The notes beneath the pieces are model-generated. The model saw only the letters and a list, made by a program, of their open reading frames with translations. It searched no databases and had not been told where the DNA came from. From positions 2,542,001-2,606,000 of the forward strand of contig NZ_CP059154.1 of assembly GCF_013456555.2 (NCBI RefSeq): DNA of 64,000 nt, given 5' to 3'. Shown piece by piece: positions 17,266-26,070 of this stretch (the first letter of the stretch is position 1; each line of letters begins with the position of its first letter). Position numbers and translations under genes: made by a program. The stretch is from Natrinema zhouii. Its GTDB lineage: Archaea > Halobacteriota > Halobacteria > Halobacteriales > Natrialbaceae.

Positions 17266-18198
17266 TTACATCGACCTCGCTTTGATCAGCAGTTCCTCTG
17301 CATCCGCTGGCCCGTCGAGTTCCTCGACGTCGTCGGCCAGGACGTAGCGGCCGAACGTCGGCCCCTCGATACGGTAGTAGGTGCCGACGATATCGTCTCT
17401 GATCTCGTCGGCGACGACGGTCGTATCCAGCGCGTCCATCGCCATGTCCTTGGCCTCCTCGAGGCTCAGTCCCGTCAGATCCTCGGTGGCGTCCTTGTCG
17501 AAGATGACCTCGTGGGCGTCGATGCCGTCGTCGACGACGGCCTTGATGCGGAGGTCGAACTCGCCTTCGCCCTCGCCGTGTTCGTTACAGCGGCCGTTCT
17601 GGAGGACGCGCGTGCAGTCCTCCTCCGGGCAGCGCTTGATGAGGCCGCTGCCGCTTTGCATGTCGACCAGTGCGCCCTCGATCTCGCTGGTGTCGTTGCC
17701 GACCTCGAGGTCGTCGTCGAGTTCTTCGATCACCGTCGTCGAGTTGAGTTTGACCGAGTACCGACCCTGGTACTCGTCGGTGACGACGTTGCGAAGCTCG
17801 TAGACGCCGCCCTCCTCGAGCGCGGGGAGGTCGGATTTGGCCCACTTGGTGAACTTGATCGTCCCCGTCGGGTCGCCGAGCAGGCCGACCTGCGCGACCG
17901 AGTCGCTGCGGGGATCCCAGAGTTCGATGACCTTGGCCGTCAGGTCGATCCACTCCTCGGGTTTGTCGACGTCCTCGACGTTGGCCTTCTCGCTGTCGCC
18001 GCTCGAGATGTCCTCGCGCTCGAGGCCGGCCTCCTCGAGGTAGTGGTTGGTGACGCTCCGGCGCGCCTCGTCGATCGGTACTTTGTATTCGTCGACGAGC
18101 GTGGTCAGGCGCTCTTCGACGTCCTCGACGCTCACGTCGTCGAGGTGGTCCGAAAACTGCTCGTGTATGTCGTCCGCGTGTTGTCGTACGTCGCTCAT
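17266..18198 (-). CDS. Replication protein A homologue (Rpa3-like), single-stranded DNA binding
   Basis: This 310-residue ssDNA-binding protein acts in replication and repair. The N-terminal 60 residues are helical. An OB fold spans about 85-160 (WIDLTAKVIELWDP...TGTIKFTKW). A zinc finger is formed by C190, C195, C204 and H207, followed by a second beta-rich part. Single OB fold, zinc finger and length match the Rpa3 class of Haloferax rather than the longer Rpa1/Rpa2. ATG at 18198 (MSDVRQHAD) is chosen because upstream in-frame sequence crosses the promoter. Confidence 0.92.
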   Translation of the reverse strand: MSDVRQHADDIHEQFSDHLDDVSVEDVEERLTTLVDEYKVPIDEARRSVTNHYLEEAGLEREDISSGDSEKANVEDVDKPEEWIDLTAKVIELWDPRSDSVAQVGLLGDPTGTIKFTKWAKSDLPALEEGGVYELRNVVTDEYQGRYSVKLNSTTVIEELDDDLEVGNDTSEIEGALVDMQSGSGLIKRCPEEDCTRVLQNGRCNEHGEGEGEFDLRIKAVVDDGIDAHEVIFDKDATEDLTGLSLEEAKDMAMDALDTTVVADEIRDDIVGTYYRIEGPTFGRYVLADDVEELDGPADAEELLIKARSM

Positions 18199-18484
18199 TG
18201 TTTCTCGCCTCCTCTTTGGTTTCACTGGGAGGCATACGTCCGTTCGCGCCCAATAGTATTTAAAGTACCGCCACCGGAGCGGAAGTGAACGTCGGCGAAA
18301 GAAACCGCAAGCGGGCGGCGATGGGTTACCTCCGGTCTGGCGCTCGGGTGTAAATCGTTTTAGTTGGTACTGGTGCCAGGTTGTCATAGAATTCGTCGCA
18401 CACCACCTCTCTTCGAATCGACGAATCGCTCAGTACCGGCCAAGTAGCTATCGGAGCGATTCCTACATATTAGAAACCTATCAA
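18199..18484. promoter_or_regulatory. rpa3 promoter and AT-rich spacer
   Basis: On the minus strand CTTTAAATA (18257-18265) is a strong TATA box, leaving a leader of about 35 bases before the rpa3 start at 18198. Sequence beyond about 18390 is clearly AT-richer than the neighbouring genes and holds no convincing gene. It marks the left edge of the accessory cassette. Confidence 0.55.
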
Positions 18485-18506
18485 AAGCGTCGTGCCGAAT
18501 ACAGAG
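18485..18506 (-). repeat. 22-bp motif, left copy bracketing the accessory cassette
   Basis: Read on the minus strand this is CTCTGTATTC-G-GCACGAC-G-CTT. It matches 20450-20471 on the plus strand at 20 of 22 positions. The two copies face each other across the glycosyltransferase and HTH genes. It may be a remnant of an insertion element or an end sequence; no transposase is visible. Confidence 0.6.
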
Positions 18507-18656
18507 GGTGAGTTCAGCAACAGCCATCCGTAGACCAGAGGTTGAGAATCCATTCAGTCATCTCATCGTCCGAGCAATGTCGTGTTCGCTTACGAAGAAT
18601 TGTAGCCAGTCAGTGACTCGGGATGGGAGCTCGTCTCTCGGATGCTGCTGTGATCG
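18507..18656. other. AT-rich non-coding spacer downstream of the glycosyltransferase
   Basis: No gene is supported here. A 63-codon open frame on the plus strand (18508-18699) has no haloarchaeal character and crosses the conserved 3' end of the glycosyltransferase. Composition is lower in GC than the flanks, consistent with inserted or decaying DNA. Confidence 0.4.
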
Positions 18657-19571
18657 CTACTCGACAACTGTCACGTCGAACTTCCCGCGCCAGTGGTAGC
18701 GCCGGCCGCCCCAGACGAACGTCCGGCGGACGAGCCCGTACAAAATGAGGGGCACGAACACGAACAGCGCCGGATAAGCCAACACGGCCGTCCACCGGCG
18801 GACGCCCAGGACCTCGTTGACAGCGAGATGCAGCACCGTCAGGGCTACCGCCGCCGGGAGCGGAGCCAGGACCGCCCCTGCAAGGACGAGCAGCGAGACG
18901 AGCCATGTCCCGACGATGGCACCGGGAAAATGCCACCGGAGAATCTGCGCCTACCGGACTGGACGCTCGACCGCCTCGTGGATGGACCCCCCGATCGGGA
19001 CGATGCGCGTCCGACCAACATTCGTTACCTGGAGGTACTCCATGAGGAGGCCGTCGTCGCTGACGGTTCGCCGAAGTTCGTTGAGAAACGCGGACCCGTC
19101 GATGTCGCCTCGGTCGAACATGACCACACCGCCCCAGATCTGGTTGCCGAGGTAGAGGGGGAGCGAGCCAGCCGAGGCGTACAGCGGTTCGAGCAGTACC
19201 GACAGTGGGTCCCGTCCAACGAAGTACGGCACCTCCGAAACCGGTCCGTGTTTCTCATAGTCCGCACTGAGGGTCGCCAGCCAGTCCGGGGGGTGGTGGA
19301 AGTCGTCGTCCGTCCAGACGAGACGGTCGTGGCGCGCGGCCTCCATCCCGACGGCGATAGCGTTGGCCTTCCCTGAACAGCCCTCCGGCTCGCCGGCGGC
19401 GACGAGCCGGACGTCCTCAGGGTGGTCTTCCCAGCCGGCGACAGGGTCGTCCTCGCCGTCGTGGATGATCAGAAGCTCGTCACCGTCGTCGAGTTGGACG
19501 GCCAGTTCCGCGCAGGCGTCGGTCCACCTCGTCGTCGGCAGGATAATACTCGTCGGCGGCCGGTCAGACAT
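18657..19571 (-). pseudogene. Family 2 glycosyltransferase interrupted by in-frame TAG
   Basis: The first 206 codons encode a GT2 domain: SIILPTTRWTDA, an ELLIIHDGEDD strand, and WTDDDFHHPPDW as the DXD-type metal site. TAG at 18951-18953 then stops the frame. The same frame continues for 97 intact codons with what the family should have next: LRWHFPG, two membrane segments (WLVSLLVLAGAVLAPLP and LAYPALFVFVPLILYGLV) and a basic end GRRYHWRGKF. A single substitution (for example from TAC, CAG or TTG) explains it. It is either a young pseudogene, a sequencing error, or a truncated enzyme lacking its membrane anchor. It is divergent from the HTH gene at 19671. Confidence 0.85.
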
Positions 19572-19670
19572 GGCAGTTATCCCTCCTCACCGGGGGGCGA
19601 TGAGTGCGTTGCCGGCGATCCATGGACGCTTATAGTCACTACTTTTGCTGCAGCCCCCCATCGCTGATAT
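19572..19670. promoter_or_regulatory. Shared divergent promoter of the glycosyltransferase/HTH pair
   Basis: A 99-base intergenic region contains CTTATAGTC (19630-19638), a TATA-like element about 35 bases before the HTH start. The HTH protein may control both genes from here; this is inferred from arrangement. Confidence 0.35.
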
Positions 19671-20333
19671 ATGCGCTACGTTACCGTCGTAGCCTACCCC
19701 GACGAGAGGGGAATCAACCGTCTCGACCGGCGGGTCAACGAGCTCGGTCTAGCGTACCGGGCCATCCACCGCATGGAACTCCTCGCCGACGACACCGTCG
19801 CGATGTTCGCCGAGTGCCGCGGCGACACCGAGGAACTCCGCCGGATCCTGTCGGAATCGCCGGAGGTCTTCGAGTTCTCGATCACCGGTGACGATGCCGG
19901 GTTCTTCGCTTACACCCGCTACGCGGCGGACGACCTGACCCGGATGCTCATGGAGGGCCGGCGTGAGTCGTCCTACCTGATCGACATGCCAGTCGAGCAC
20001 ACCGATGACGGCGGCCTCCGCGCGACCTACATCGGTACGGAGGCGGCCTTCGCCGACGTGCTCTCCGAGCAGCCGGACGGCGTAAGGGTCGAGGTTGAGC
20101 GGACCGGCCCGTACACGCCCGGCCCCCGCCACGTCATTTCCCAGTTGACCGGGCGCCAGCGAGAGGTGCTCGAAGCGGCGGTTGACCACGGCTACTACCG
20201 CGAACCTCGCGAGGCGACCCACGACGAGATCGCGGCGGCGACCGGGATCTCCGAGACGACCGTCGGCGAGCACCTCCGGAAGATCGAGGCGACTGTGTTC
20301 TCGTCGCTCAGCGTCGGTGCCAGTGATCGCTGA
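19671..20333 (+). CDS. Bacterio-opsin-activator-type HTH regulator
   Basis: This 220-residue regulator has the haloarchaeal HTH_10 domain at the C-terminus (about 155-215): LTGRQREVLEAAVDHGYY, PREATHDEIA, GISETTVGEHLRKIE. The N-terminal 150 residues are a sensor-like alpha/beta region (MRYVTVVAYPDE) typical of the family; the ligand is unknown. It is transcribed away from the broken glycosyltransferase and shares its promoter region, so that gene is the first candidate target. Both lie between inverted 22-bp motifs and may have arrived together. Confidence 0.9.
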   Translation: MRYVTVVAYPDERGINRLDRRVNELGLAYRAIHRMELLADDTVAMFAECRGDTEELRRILSESPEVFEFSITGDDAGFFAYTRYAADDLTRMLMEGRRESSYLIDMPVEHTDDGGLRATYIGTEAAFADVLSEQPDGVRVEVERTGPYTPGPRHVISQLTGRQREVLEAAVDHGYYREPREATHDEIAAATGISETTVGEHLRKIEATVFSSLSVGASDR

Positions 20334-20596
20334 TGCGACCATCGTAGGTCCCAAGCCAATAGAATCCGAACGAGGTTGATCAGTAAACAACCTGTACTAA
20401 GTAATTACTACTACACATTGTTTGGCCTCTGGTTCGTGCCACATTTGAGCTCTGTATTCAGCACGACTCTTCGAGTAACATCCGTATCTGATTGAATTGA
20501 CGGCGCTCAGTTCGCACACCTAATTATCGGCAAATCCACTGTAGAAACTCCTGTAATAAACGCCGTGGAAAGACTTCTATGATACCTTCACTATTG
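20334..20596. other. AT-rich intergenic region at the right edge of the cassette
   Basis: No gene is seen. It contains the palindrome AGTAATTACT (20400-20409) and the right 22-bp motif (20450-20471). GC content is visibly below that of the flanking genes, in line with a boundary of acquired DNA. Confidence 0.4.
20450..20471 (+). repeat. 22-bp motif, right copy bracketing the accessory cassette
   Basis: CTCTGTATTC-A-GCACGAC-T-CTT matches the minus strand of 18485-18506 with two differences. The pair defines a segment of about 2.0 kb. Confidence 0.6.
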
Positions 20597-21487
20597 CTAC
20601 TGCTCGCTGACCGCGAGCGCGGCCTCGAGCGCGTCACCGATCACTTTAGTTCCCCCGTCGTCGACGGCGACCAGCGGCGGGCGAACCTCGTCAGACGGGA
20701 TGACGTCGCGGGCGGTGAGCCCGGTCTTCGCCGCCGGAGCGAAGTCGTGGATCGTACACGCTTCGAACAGCGGCGAGATCGCGTCGCGCTGGAGTTCTCG
20801 GCCGCGGTCGTCCTCGGCTCGTTCGAACGCTTCCCGAAGGACTTCGGGGACGACGTTCGACAGCGCGTTGATCCCGCCGTCGGCACCCATCCGCAGCGCG
20901 GGGACCAACAGCGCGTCGTACCCCTGCAGGCACAGGAACTCGTCGGGCGTCTTCGCGAGCACCGACAGGAAGTATTCCAGGTCGCCGCTCGAGTCCTTGA
21001 TTCCGATCGCTCGCTCGTGGGCCGCGACGGCGGCGACGGTCTCGGGTTCGATGCGCTGGCCGGTACACTGCGGAATGTTGTACAACAGGACGGGGAGCGA
21101 CGCGTCCTCGAGGACGGCCTCGAAGAACCGCCGATTGCCCGCGGGGGCGTTCGCGGTGGTGAAGTACGGCGCGACGATCGCGGCGGCGTCGGCCCCCGCG
21201 TCGGCGGCGCGGTCGATAGCCGCGACCGTGTCGTCGACGCTCGTCGCCGCAGCCCCCGCGACGACGGGTACTTCGGCACGCTCGACGGTCGCCTCGACGA
21301 CGCGCTCTTGTTCGTCGGCCGTCAGGGCCGGAAACTCGCCGGTCGTCCCGCAGGGAAAGACGGCGTCGATGCCGCCCGACTGCAGGTGCTCGAGCAGGTC
21401 GGCGAGCGCCGCCTCGTCGATCGATCCGTCGTCGAACGGGGTCACCATTGGACAGGTGATTCCCCGAAGCGCATCGCGGATGGCCAT
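20597..21487 (-). CDS. DapA/N-acetylneuraminate-lyase superfamily aldolase
   Basis: This is a 296-residue TIM-barrel class I aldolase. Residues visible are GTTGE (47-51), the catalytic tyrosine in LLYNIP (Y136) and the Schiff-base lysine in IGIKDSSGD (K164). Members act as dihydrodipicolinate synthases, or in haloarchaea also as 2-keto-3-deoxy-sugar-acid aldolases; sequence alone does not decide. No lysine-pathway or sugar-acid genes are adjacent, so the specific product name is left open. Confidence 0.88.
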   Translation of the reverse strand: MAIRDALRGITCPMVTPFDDGSIDEAALADLLEHLQSGGIDAVFPCGTTGEFPALTADEQERVVEATVERAEVPVVAGAAATSVDDTVAAIDRAADAGADAAAIVAPYFTTANAPAGNRRFFEAVLEDASLPVLLYNIPQCTGQRIEPETVAAVAAHERAIGIKDSSGDLEYFLSVLAKTPDEFLCLQGYDALLVPALRMGADGGINALSNVVPEVLREAFERAEDDRGRELQRDAISPLFEACTIHDFAPAAKTGLTARDVIPSDEVRPPLVAVDDGGTKVIGDALEAALAVSEQ

Positions 21488-21593
21488 ACTCGTGCGTTCG
21501 TCTAGCCGCTCAAAATCGTTGGCATTGGTTGCGCGGGTGGCCGGTCCGCGCCGTCCGACGGGCCTATGTGGCCGGCGGTCGAACGGTGGTGCA

Positions 21594-21905
21594 ATGGCGG
21601 ATCGGCGTCGGCTCGAGCGGATCCTGCGCTCGACGCTACAGGGCGCGGGCGAGCAGTTCGAGGAGCTTCGCAGATCGACCGACGGCCAGCTCGAGGAGGC
21701 TCGCGAGGCCTACGAGGTGGCGAAAAACGCCCGCGAGTTACCGTCGGACGAGGCGGGGCGGGCGAAGATCGTCTGTCGGCGCTACGCGGAACAGCGGGCG
21801 GCGAAACTCGACGAGGAGTATCGACCGGCCTGTTACGAGGCGGGCCACCCCGACTGCGAAGGGTGTGCGGAAGACGTCCGAAAAGGGCGGATCGAGACCT
21901 GGTAA
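21594..21905 (+). CDS. Small conserved haloarchaeal protein (DUF7091-like)
   Basis: This encodes a 103-residue charged helical protein starting MADRRRLERILRST. Near the C-terminus it has a compact cysteine cluster, CYEAGHPDCEGCAEDV, which could bind zinc. The DUF7091 label is from memory of similar haloarchaeal proteins. Its stop codon TAA is followed directly by the ATG of the guanylyltransferase gene, so the two are cotranscribed and probably co-translated. The function is unknown. Confidence 0.8.
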   Translation: MADRRRLERILRSTLQGAGEQFEELRRSTDGQLEEAREAYEVAKNARELPSDEAGRAKIVCRRYAEQRAAKLDEEYRPACYEAGHPDCEGCAEDVRKGRIETW

Positions 21906-22940
21906 ATGGATCGTCCCATCGTCGCCTGCGTCCTCGCCGGCGGTATCGGTAGTCGACTCTATCCCGCGAGCCGGAGCGACCGGCCGAAACAGTTCCTCGG
22001 ATTCGGCGGCGAGCGCTCCTTGCTCTCGCGGACGATGGATCGAACGGCGTTCGCCGACGAGCGCTACGTCCTGACCCGCGACTCCTTTGTAGACGACATT
22101 CACGAGCACGCGCCCGAAGCGGGCGTGCTGGTCGAACCCGACGGGAAGGACACCGGCCCGGCGCTGGTCTACGCCGCCTGGCGGCTCCGCGAGCGATTCG
22201 ATCGGGAGCCGGTCCTGGTCTGTCTCCCAAGTGACCACAACGTCACCGACGACGCGGCGTTCGCCGCACGGCTCGAGCGCGCAGCCGAAATCGCCGCCGA
22301 AACGGACGGGCTGGTCACGCTGGGCGTCGAGCCGACGCGGCCGGCGACGGGCTACGGCTACATCGTTCCCGAACGGAGCGAGTTCGGCGAGCGCGGTGAC
22401 TTCGGCGTCGTCGATCACTTCACTGAGAAACCAGACCACGAGAACGCGACGGAACTCCTCGAGTCCGGCGCGTACTGGAACGCCGGGATCTTCGCCTGGA
22501 CGCCCGGGGCGCTGTTGCGGGAGGCGCGCGACTCGCCGCTCGCACCGCTGGTCGACGCGCTCGAGGACGGCGATCCGGAGCGGGGCTTCGACGCAGTCGA
22601 GGCCGTCAGCGTGGATTACGCGATCATGGAACGCGCGACTGACGTGTTCGTGACGCCGCTCTCGGTCGAGTGGGACGACCTCGGGACGTGGGACGCCGTC
22701 GGACGAGTACTCGAGACGAGCGCTGACGACGACGCGGAGAACGATACCGTCGCGGGAGACGTCCTTGCGATCGACGCGACGAACAACGTCGTCGCTACGC
22801 CCGATTCGCACGTTTCACTGCTCGAGGTAGACGAGCTGATCGTCGCTGCGTTCGACGATCGGATCCTCGTCGCGCCGCGGGGAGCGTCTCAACAGGTTCG
22901 TGACGTGGTCTCACGGCTTCGTGAGCGCGATGCGTTCTGA
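21906..22940 (+). CDS. Mannose-1-phosphate guanylyltransferase
   Basis: This 344-residue nucleotidyltransferase makes GDP-mannose from mannose 1-phosphate and GTP for glycosylation. It carries VLAGGIGSRLYPASR with PKQFLGF, the nucleotide-binding signature of the GMP type, then LPSDHNV, GYGYIVPE, FTEKPD and WNAGIFAW. The C-terminal part ends ILVAPRGASQQVRDV. It lacks the second (phosphomannose isomerase) domain of bifunctional ManC proteins. It begins at the base after the upstream stop codon. Confidence 0.93.
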   Translation: MDRPIVACVLAGGIGSRLYPASRSDRPKQFLGFGGERSLLSRTMDRTAFADERYVLTRDSFVDDIHEHAPEAGVLVEPDGKDTGPALVYAAWRLRERFDREPVLVCLPSDHNVTDDAAFAARLERAAEIAAETDGLVTLGVEPTRPATGYGYIVPERSEFGERGDFGVVDHFTEKPDHENATELLESGAYWNAGIFAWTPGALLREARDSPLAPLVDALEDGDPERGFDAVEAVSVDYAIMERATDVFVTPLSVEWDDLGTWDAVGRVLETSADDDAENDTVAGDVLAIDATNNVVATPDSHVSLLEVDELIVAAFDDRILVAPRGASQQVRDVVSRLRERDAF

Positions 22941-22979
22941 GTACTTCCGGCTCCCGATCGCACTTGACCGAAGCGCTGC

Positions 22980-23219
22980 TTATTCGTCCTCACCGTCGTC
23001 GACCGTCACGACCCGCTCGACTTCCCGCCGCTCGCCGTCCTCGTAGACGTAGGTCGTTCCGTCGTCCTCGTCGATCGTCGCCCGATGGCTTCCGTCGCAG
23101 AACGGAAACGAGTCCGAGAGCCCGCACCGACAGACTGCGATATCTCCCTTCTCGTCGTCGATATCGGATGCGTCGAGTTTGCGCGGTCCCTGCTCCTCGA
23201 GCTCGACCAGTCGTGTCAT
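22980..23219 (-). CDS. CDGSH-type iron-sulphur protein
   Basis: This 79-residue protein has the mitoNEET-type 2Fe-2S site CRCGLSDSFPFCDGSH, with ligands C30, C32, C41 and H45. A short beta-rich C-terminus follows, ending in an acidic tail. Such proteins carry redox-active clusters; the partner is unknown here. It is a single gene, convergent with the guanylyltransferase gene and divergent from the GNAT gene. Confidence 0.92.
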   Translation of the reverse strand: MTRLVELEEQGPRKLDASDIDDEKGDIAVCRCGLSDSFPFCDGSHRATIDEDDGTTYVYEDGERREVERVVTVDDGEDE

Positions 23220-23367
23220 CGGGTGCGTTTCGGGTCGCCGCGTTCAAAACGCTTCGCTCGAGGCGGACTTTCGTCCGTCACGCGGTAGAGACGACGATAG
23301 CGCACGTCGAGTAATTCTGAAAGATCTTTCCCGTACGCCCGCGTGAGGAGATAGTGTTCGACCGACG

Positions 23368-24327
23368 ATGTCACCCGATTCAGCCGCCGATCCGTCCGTC
23401 GAGATCCGCCGCGCGACCCACGACGATTACGAGGCCGTCGTCGATTTCACGAGCGACATCTGGCCCGAGCGCGGCGGCGACTACATCCCGCAGGTCTACC
23501 ACGACTGGCTCGAGGACGACGACGAGACCGACAGGAAGACCTTCCTCGCGGAAGTCGACGGCGAGGCCGCGGGAATCGTCCAGGGGGTCATGCTCTCGCC
23601 CGACGAGGCCTGGTTTCAGGGGATGCGCGTGGCGGCCGACTACCGCCGGCAGGGCGTGAGCCATCGATTGAACGAGGCCACGTTCGAGTGGGCTCGCGAG
23701 CGGGGCGCGACGATCGGCCGCGTCATGATCTTCTCGTGGAACGCGGTTTCGCTGGGCGCGGCGCGGGCCGGCGGGTACGAGCCGATCACCGAATTTCGGT
23801 TCGCCCACCCCGAACCCGACCCAGCGGCTGAGGGACCGTCTCGCATCTCGCACGATCCGACGGCGGCCTGGCGCTACTGGACCCACAGCGATGCGCGCGA
23901 AAACCTGACGGGACTCGGCCTCGCACCGGGGGAGTCGTGGGCAGTCCGGGAACTCACGCGCGACGACTTCGAACGACTCGCCGACGAGACGGCTGTCTTC
24001 GCCGTCGAGAGCGAGGACGGACTCGCCGGAGCGGCCTATCGATCGCGAACGTACGATCGGGAGGTCGACGATGACGACGCGGAGACCACGACCGGAGCCA
24101 CGACGACCGAGACGTGGGCCGAATACGGCGTCGGGGCGTGGGGGGACGTCGACGCCGCCCGGACGCTGTTCGCCGCGATCGCTCGAGACGCGGCCGCCTG
24201 CGGTGCCGACGAGACGCGCGTCCTGATCCCTGAAACTGCTCGGTACGTCACCGACGCCGCCGCGACGGGGGTCGAAATCTCCGAGGAACCGGACTTCGTG
24301 TTAGGAATCGACCTGACGACCGACTGA
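23368..24327 (+). CDS. GNAT family N-acetyltransferase, two-domain
   Basis: This 319-residue protein has an N-terminal GNAT fold. EIRRATHDDYEAVVDF is strand/helix 1, and GMRVAADYRRQGVSHRLNEA is the acetyl-CoA signature, near residues 75-100. The C-terminal half repeats a weaker GNAT-like pattern (WAVRELTRDDFERL, ALFAAIA region). The substrate is unknown. The start MSPDSAADPS gives a short acidic lead before the fold. Confidence 0.88.
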   Translation: MSPDSAADPSVEIRRATHDDYEAVVDFTSDIWPERGGDYIPQVYHDWLEDDDETDRKTFLAEVDGEAAGIVQGVMLSPDEAWFQGMRVAADYRRQGVSHRLNEATFEWARERGATIGRVMIFSWNAVSLGAARAGGYEPITEFRFAHPEPDPAAEGPSRISHDPTAAWRYWTHSDARENLTGLGLAPGESWAVRELTRDDFERLADETAVFAVESEDGLAGAAYRSRTYDREVDDDDAETTTGATTTETWAEYGVGAWGDVDAARTLFAAIARDAAACGADETRVLIPETARYVTDAAATGVEISEEPDFVLGIDLTTD

Positions 24328-24403
24328 GCGGCGCGGTTGCCGGCGGTAGCCGCCGCTGTGGCGTGACCAGTAGTCTACTTGCCGCTGTGGCGTCGCCAGC
24401 GAC

Positions 24404-24685
24404 TTACCCGCCGCTGACCGGCGGAAACAGCGCTAATTCGTCGCCTTCTTCGAGTTCCGTCTCGAGCCCCTCCTCTTCGACCAGCACGTTCGTCCCGTTG
24501 CGAAGCACGTTAATCTGCGATCGTAGCTCGCCGTCCTCGAGCACGCGACCCTCGAGTTCGGGGGCGTCCGCGAGGAGTTCCTCGAGTGCGTCCCCGACGG
24601 TGTCGCCGGCCGCGGCGTCGACGGTCACGTGTTTGTCGCCCGCGCGTTCAGCGAGGTCGGCGAACAGTTTCCACTCCGTGGGCAT
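24404..24685 (-). CDS. samp1: Ubiquitin-like small archaeal modifier protein SAMP1
   Basis: This is a 93-residue beta-grasp protein of the ThiS/MoaD/ubiquitin superfamily. It begins MPTEWKLFADLAERAG and ends LFPPVSGG; the exposed diglycine is the adenylation and conjugation end. Spacing and the INVLRNG core match Haloferax SAMP1, which is activated by UbaA and joined to lysines of target proteins and also serves sulphur transfer. It lies 31 bases behind two membrane TrkA-C-like genes on the same strand with no clear TATA box of its own. Confidence 0.93.
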   Translation of the reverse strand: MPTEWKLFADLAERAGDKHVTVDAAAGDTVGDALEELLADAPELEGRVLEDGELRSQINVLRNGTNVLVEEEGLETELEEGDELALFPPVSGG

Positions 24686-24716
24686 ACGTGGCGCTATCGG
24701 TGCCGGCGGCAAGTAG

Positions 24717-25997
24717 CTACCGCTCTTGTGGCCGTTCCCGATCCCGCGGCGATTCCGGTTCGCTGTCGATGTCCGGCTCCCCATCACTATCGGAATCCCT
24801 TCCCTGCTCGAGCGTGCCGTCCACGTCTCGCGGGCCGACTAGCGTCCGATCGGTGACTCGCCGCAGCGCGTCCGGACGACCGAGCACGTAGGCGGTATCG
24901 CCGGCCGCGAGTCGGACGTCGCCGGCCGGCAGCGGCAGATGTTCGTCGCCGTCCTCGGTCTCGCGCTCGAGGGCCAGGACGAGGACCGGTAGCGCGTCGA
25001 TCGGCAGGCCGACGAGCGGGTCGTCCGGGGCAATGTCGATGGTCGTCACCGTCTCGTCGGCCGCCCGGAGCAGGGAGACGAGGTCCCGTTCGGCGTCGGG
25101 ACTGCCCGGCAGCGTCACGAGCCGATACTCCCGCTCGGGCTCGAGGTCGCGCGCGTCCTCGGCGTCGAGGGCGATAGTCGCGACGTCGTCGGCGGTGGCC
25201 CGGAGTTCGCCGCCGGCGATCCGTCGAGCAGTGCCGCCCTCGTCGTCGCGAGCCCAGATTCGGACCGCGTCGCCCGGGCTGGCGTCGGCCGCGGGATCGC
25301 CGCCCAGCGCGACGGCGACGGTCCCCGGTGCGAGCGTCGGACCGATCCCCGCCGGTCGGCTTCCGACAGCGAGGTAGTCGACCGTCCCGTCGGCCTCGAG
25401 GTCGACGTCGACGTGGCCGATCCCGAAGTCGCGCTCGAGGCGGGCGATCAGTCGTTCGCGTCGCTCCTCGACGGACAGCCGACGGGGGAAGAGGAACGTC
25501 TGGCCCGCCACCTCCGCTTTCACCGAGTCGTCGACGGGGTCGTAGCCGTCGATATCGCCGATCTCGTCGGGCAGTTCGATCCCGACGACGCGACCGGCCG
25601 AGCGGACGAGCTGCGTGACCTCGGTGATCGTCCGCGGGGTCGCGACCATGAACACGTCCCGTGCGAGGTAGTCACCCAGCCGTCGCCCGGTGTCGGCGGC
25701 GATCGCGCTGGCGACGAACGCGGCGACGGTGTAGATCGCGGTTCCGGGCTCGAGCAGGCCCGTATTCCCGATGATCGCCTGGGACAGCGCGGTCTGGGTG
25801 TTCAGCCAGAGCGCGACGAGCGTGACGCCGACGAGGATCGCGACGCCCTCGGGGATCTCGTCGGCGCTGTACCAGCGGTAGGTGAACGCCACACCGGCTC
25901 CCGCTCCGGCCGCGAGCAGGGCGAAGCCGAGGATTCCAATGAGCGCTTCCACGAGCGTCTCGGTGGGGACCGGCTGGGCGACGGCGGGATCTATCAC
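24717..25997 (-). CDS. Membrane protein with TrkA-C-like (RCK_C) regulatory domains
   Basis: This 426-residue protein has three hydrophobic helices in the first 115 residues (LVEALIGILGFALLAAGAG, VAILVGVTLVALWL, IYTVAAFVASAIA). A long soluble part follows, with at least one TrkA-C-type ligand domain at 330-395 (LVGLPIDALPVLVLALERE, LPAGDVRLAAGDTAYVLG). It has no channel filter, so it may be a sensor or accessory subunit for potassium transport. The gene lies 73 bases behind its paralogue-like neighbour and before samp1. Confidence 0.8.
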   Translation of the reverse strand: MIDPAVAQPVPTETLVEALIGILGFALLAAGAGAGVAFTYRWYSADEIPEGVAILVGVTLVALWLNTQTALSQAIIGNTGLLEPGTAIYTVAAFVASAIAADTGRRLGDYLARDVFMVATPRTITEVTQLVRSAGRVVGIELPDEIGDIDGYDPVDDSVKAEVAGQTFLFPRRLSVEERRERLIARLERDFGIGHVDVDLEADGTVDYLAVGSRPAGIGPTLAPGTVAVALGGDPAADASPGDAVRIWARDDEGGTARRIAGGELRATADDVATIALDAEDARDLEPEREYRLVTLPGSPDAERDLVSLLRAADETVTTIDIAPDDPLVGLPIDALPVLVLALERETEDGDEHLPLPAGDVRLAAGDTAYVLGRPDALRRVTDRTLVGPRDVDGTLEQGRDSDSDGEPDIDSEPESPRDRERPQER

Positions 25998-26070
25998 GAC
26001 CGATCACCGCCGTCACGGCTGTCGCCGTCGGTCACGGAAGGGCACTCGGTCGGGGCGACGGGACGCCACG

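Noticed and set aside
18388-18656. Possible insertion-sequence remnant with transposase fragment
   Set aside because: The AT-rich stretch has no frame with transposase motifs. Only the 22-bp motif is reported.
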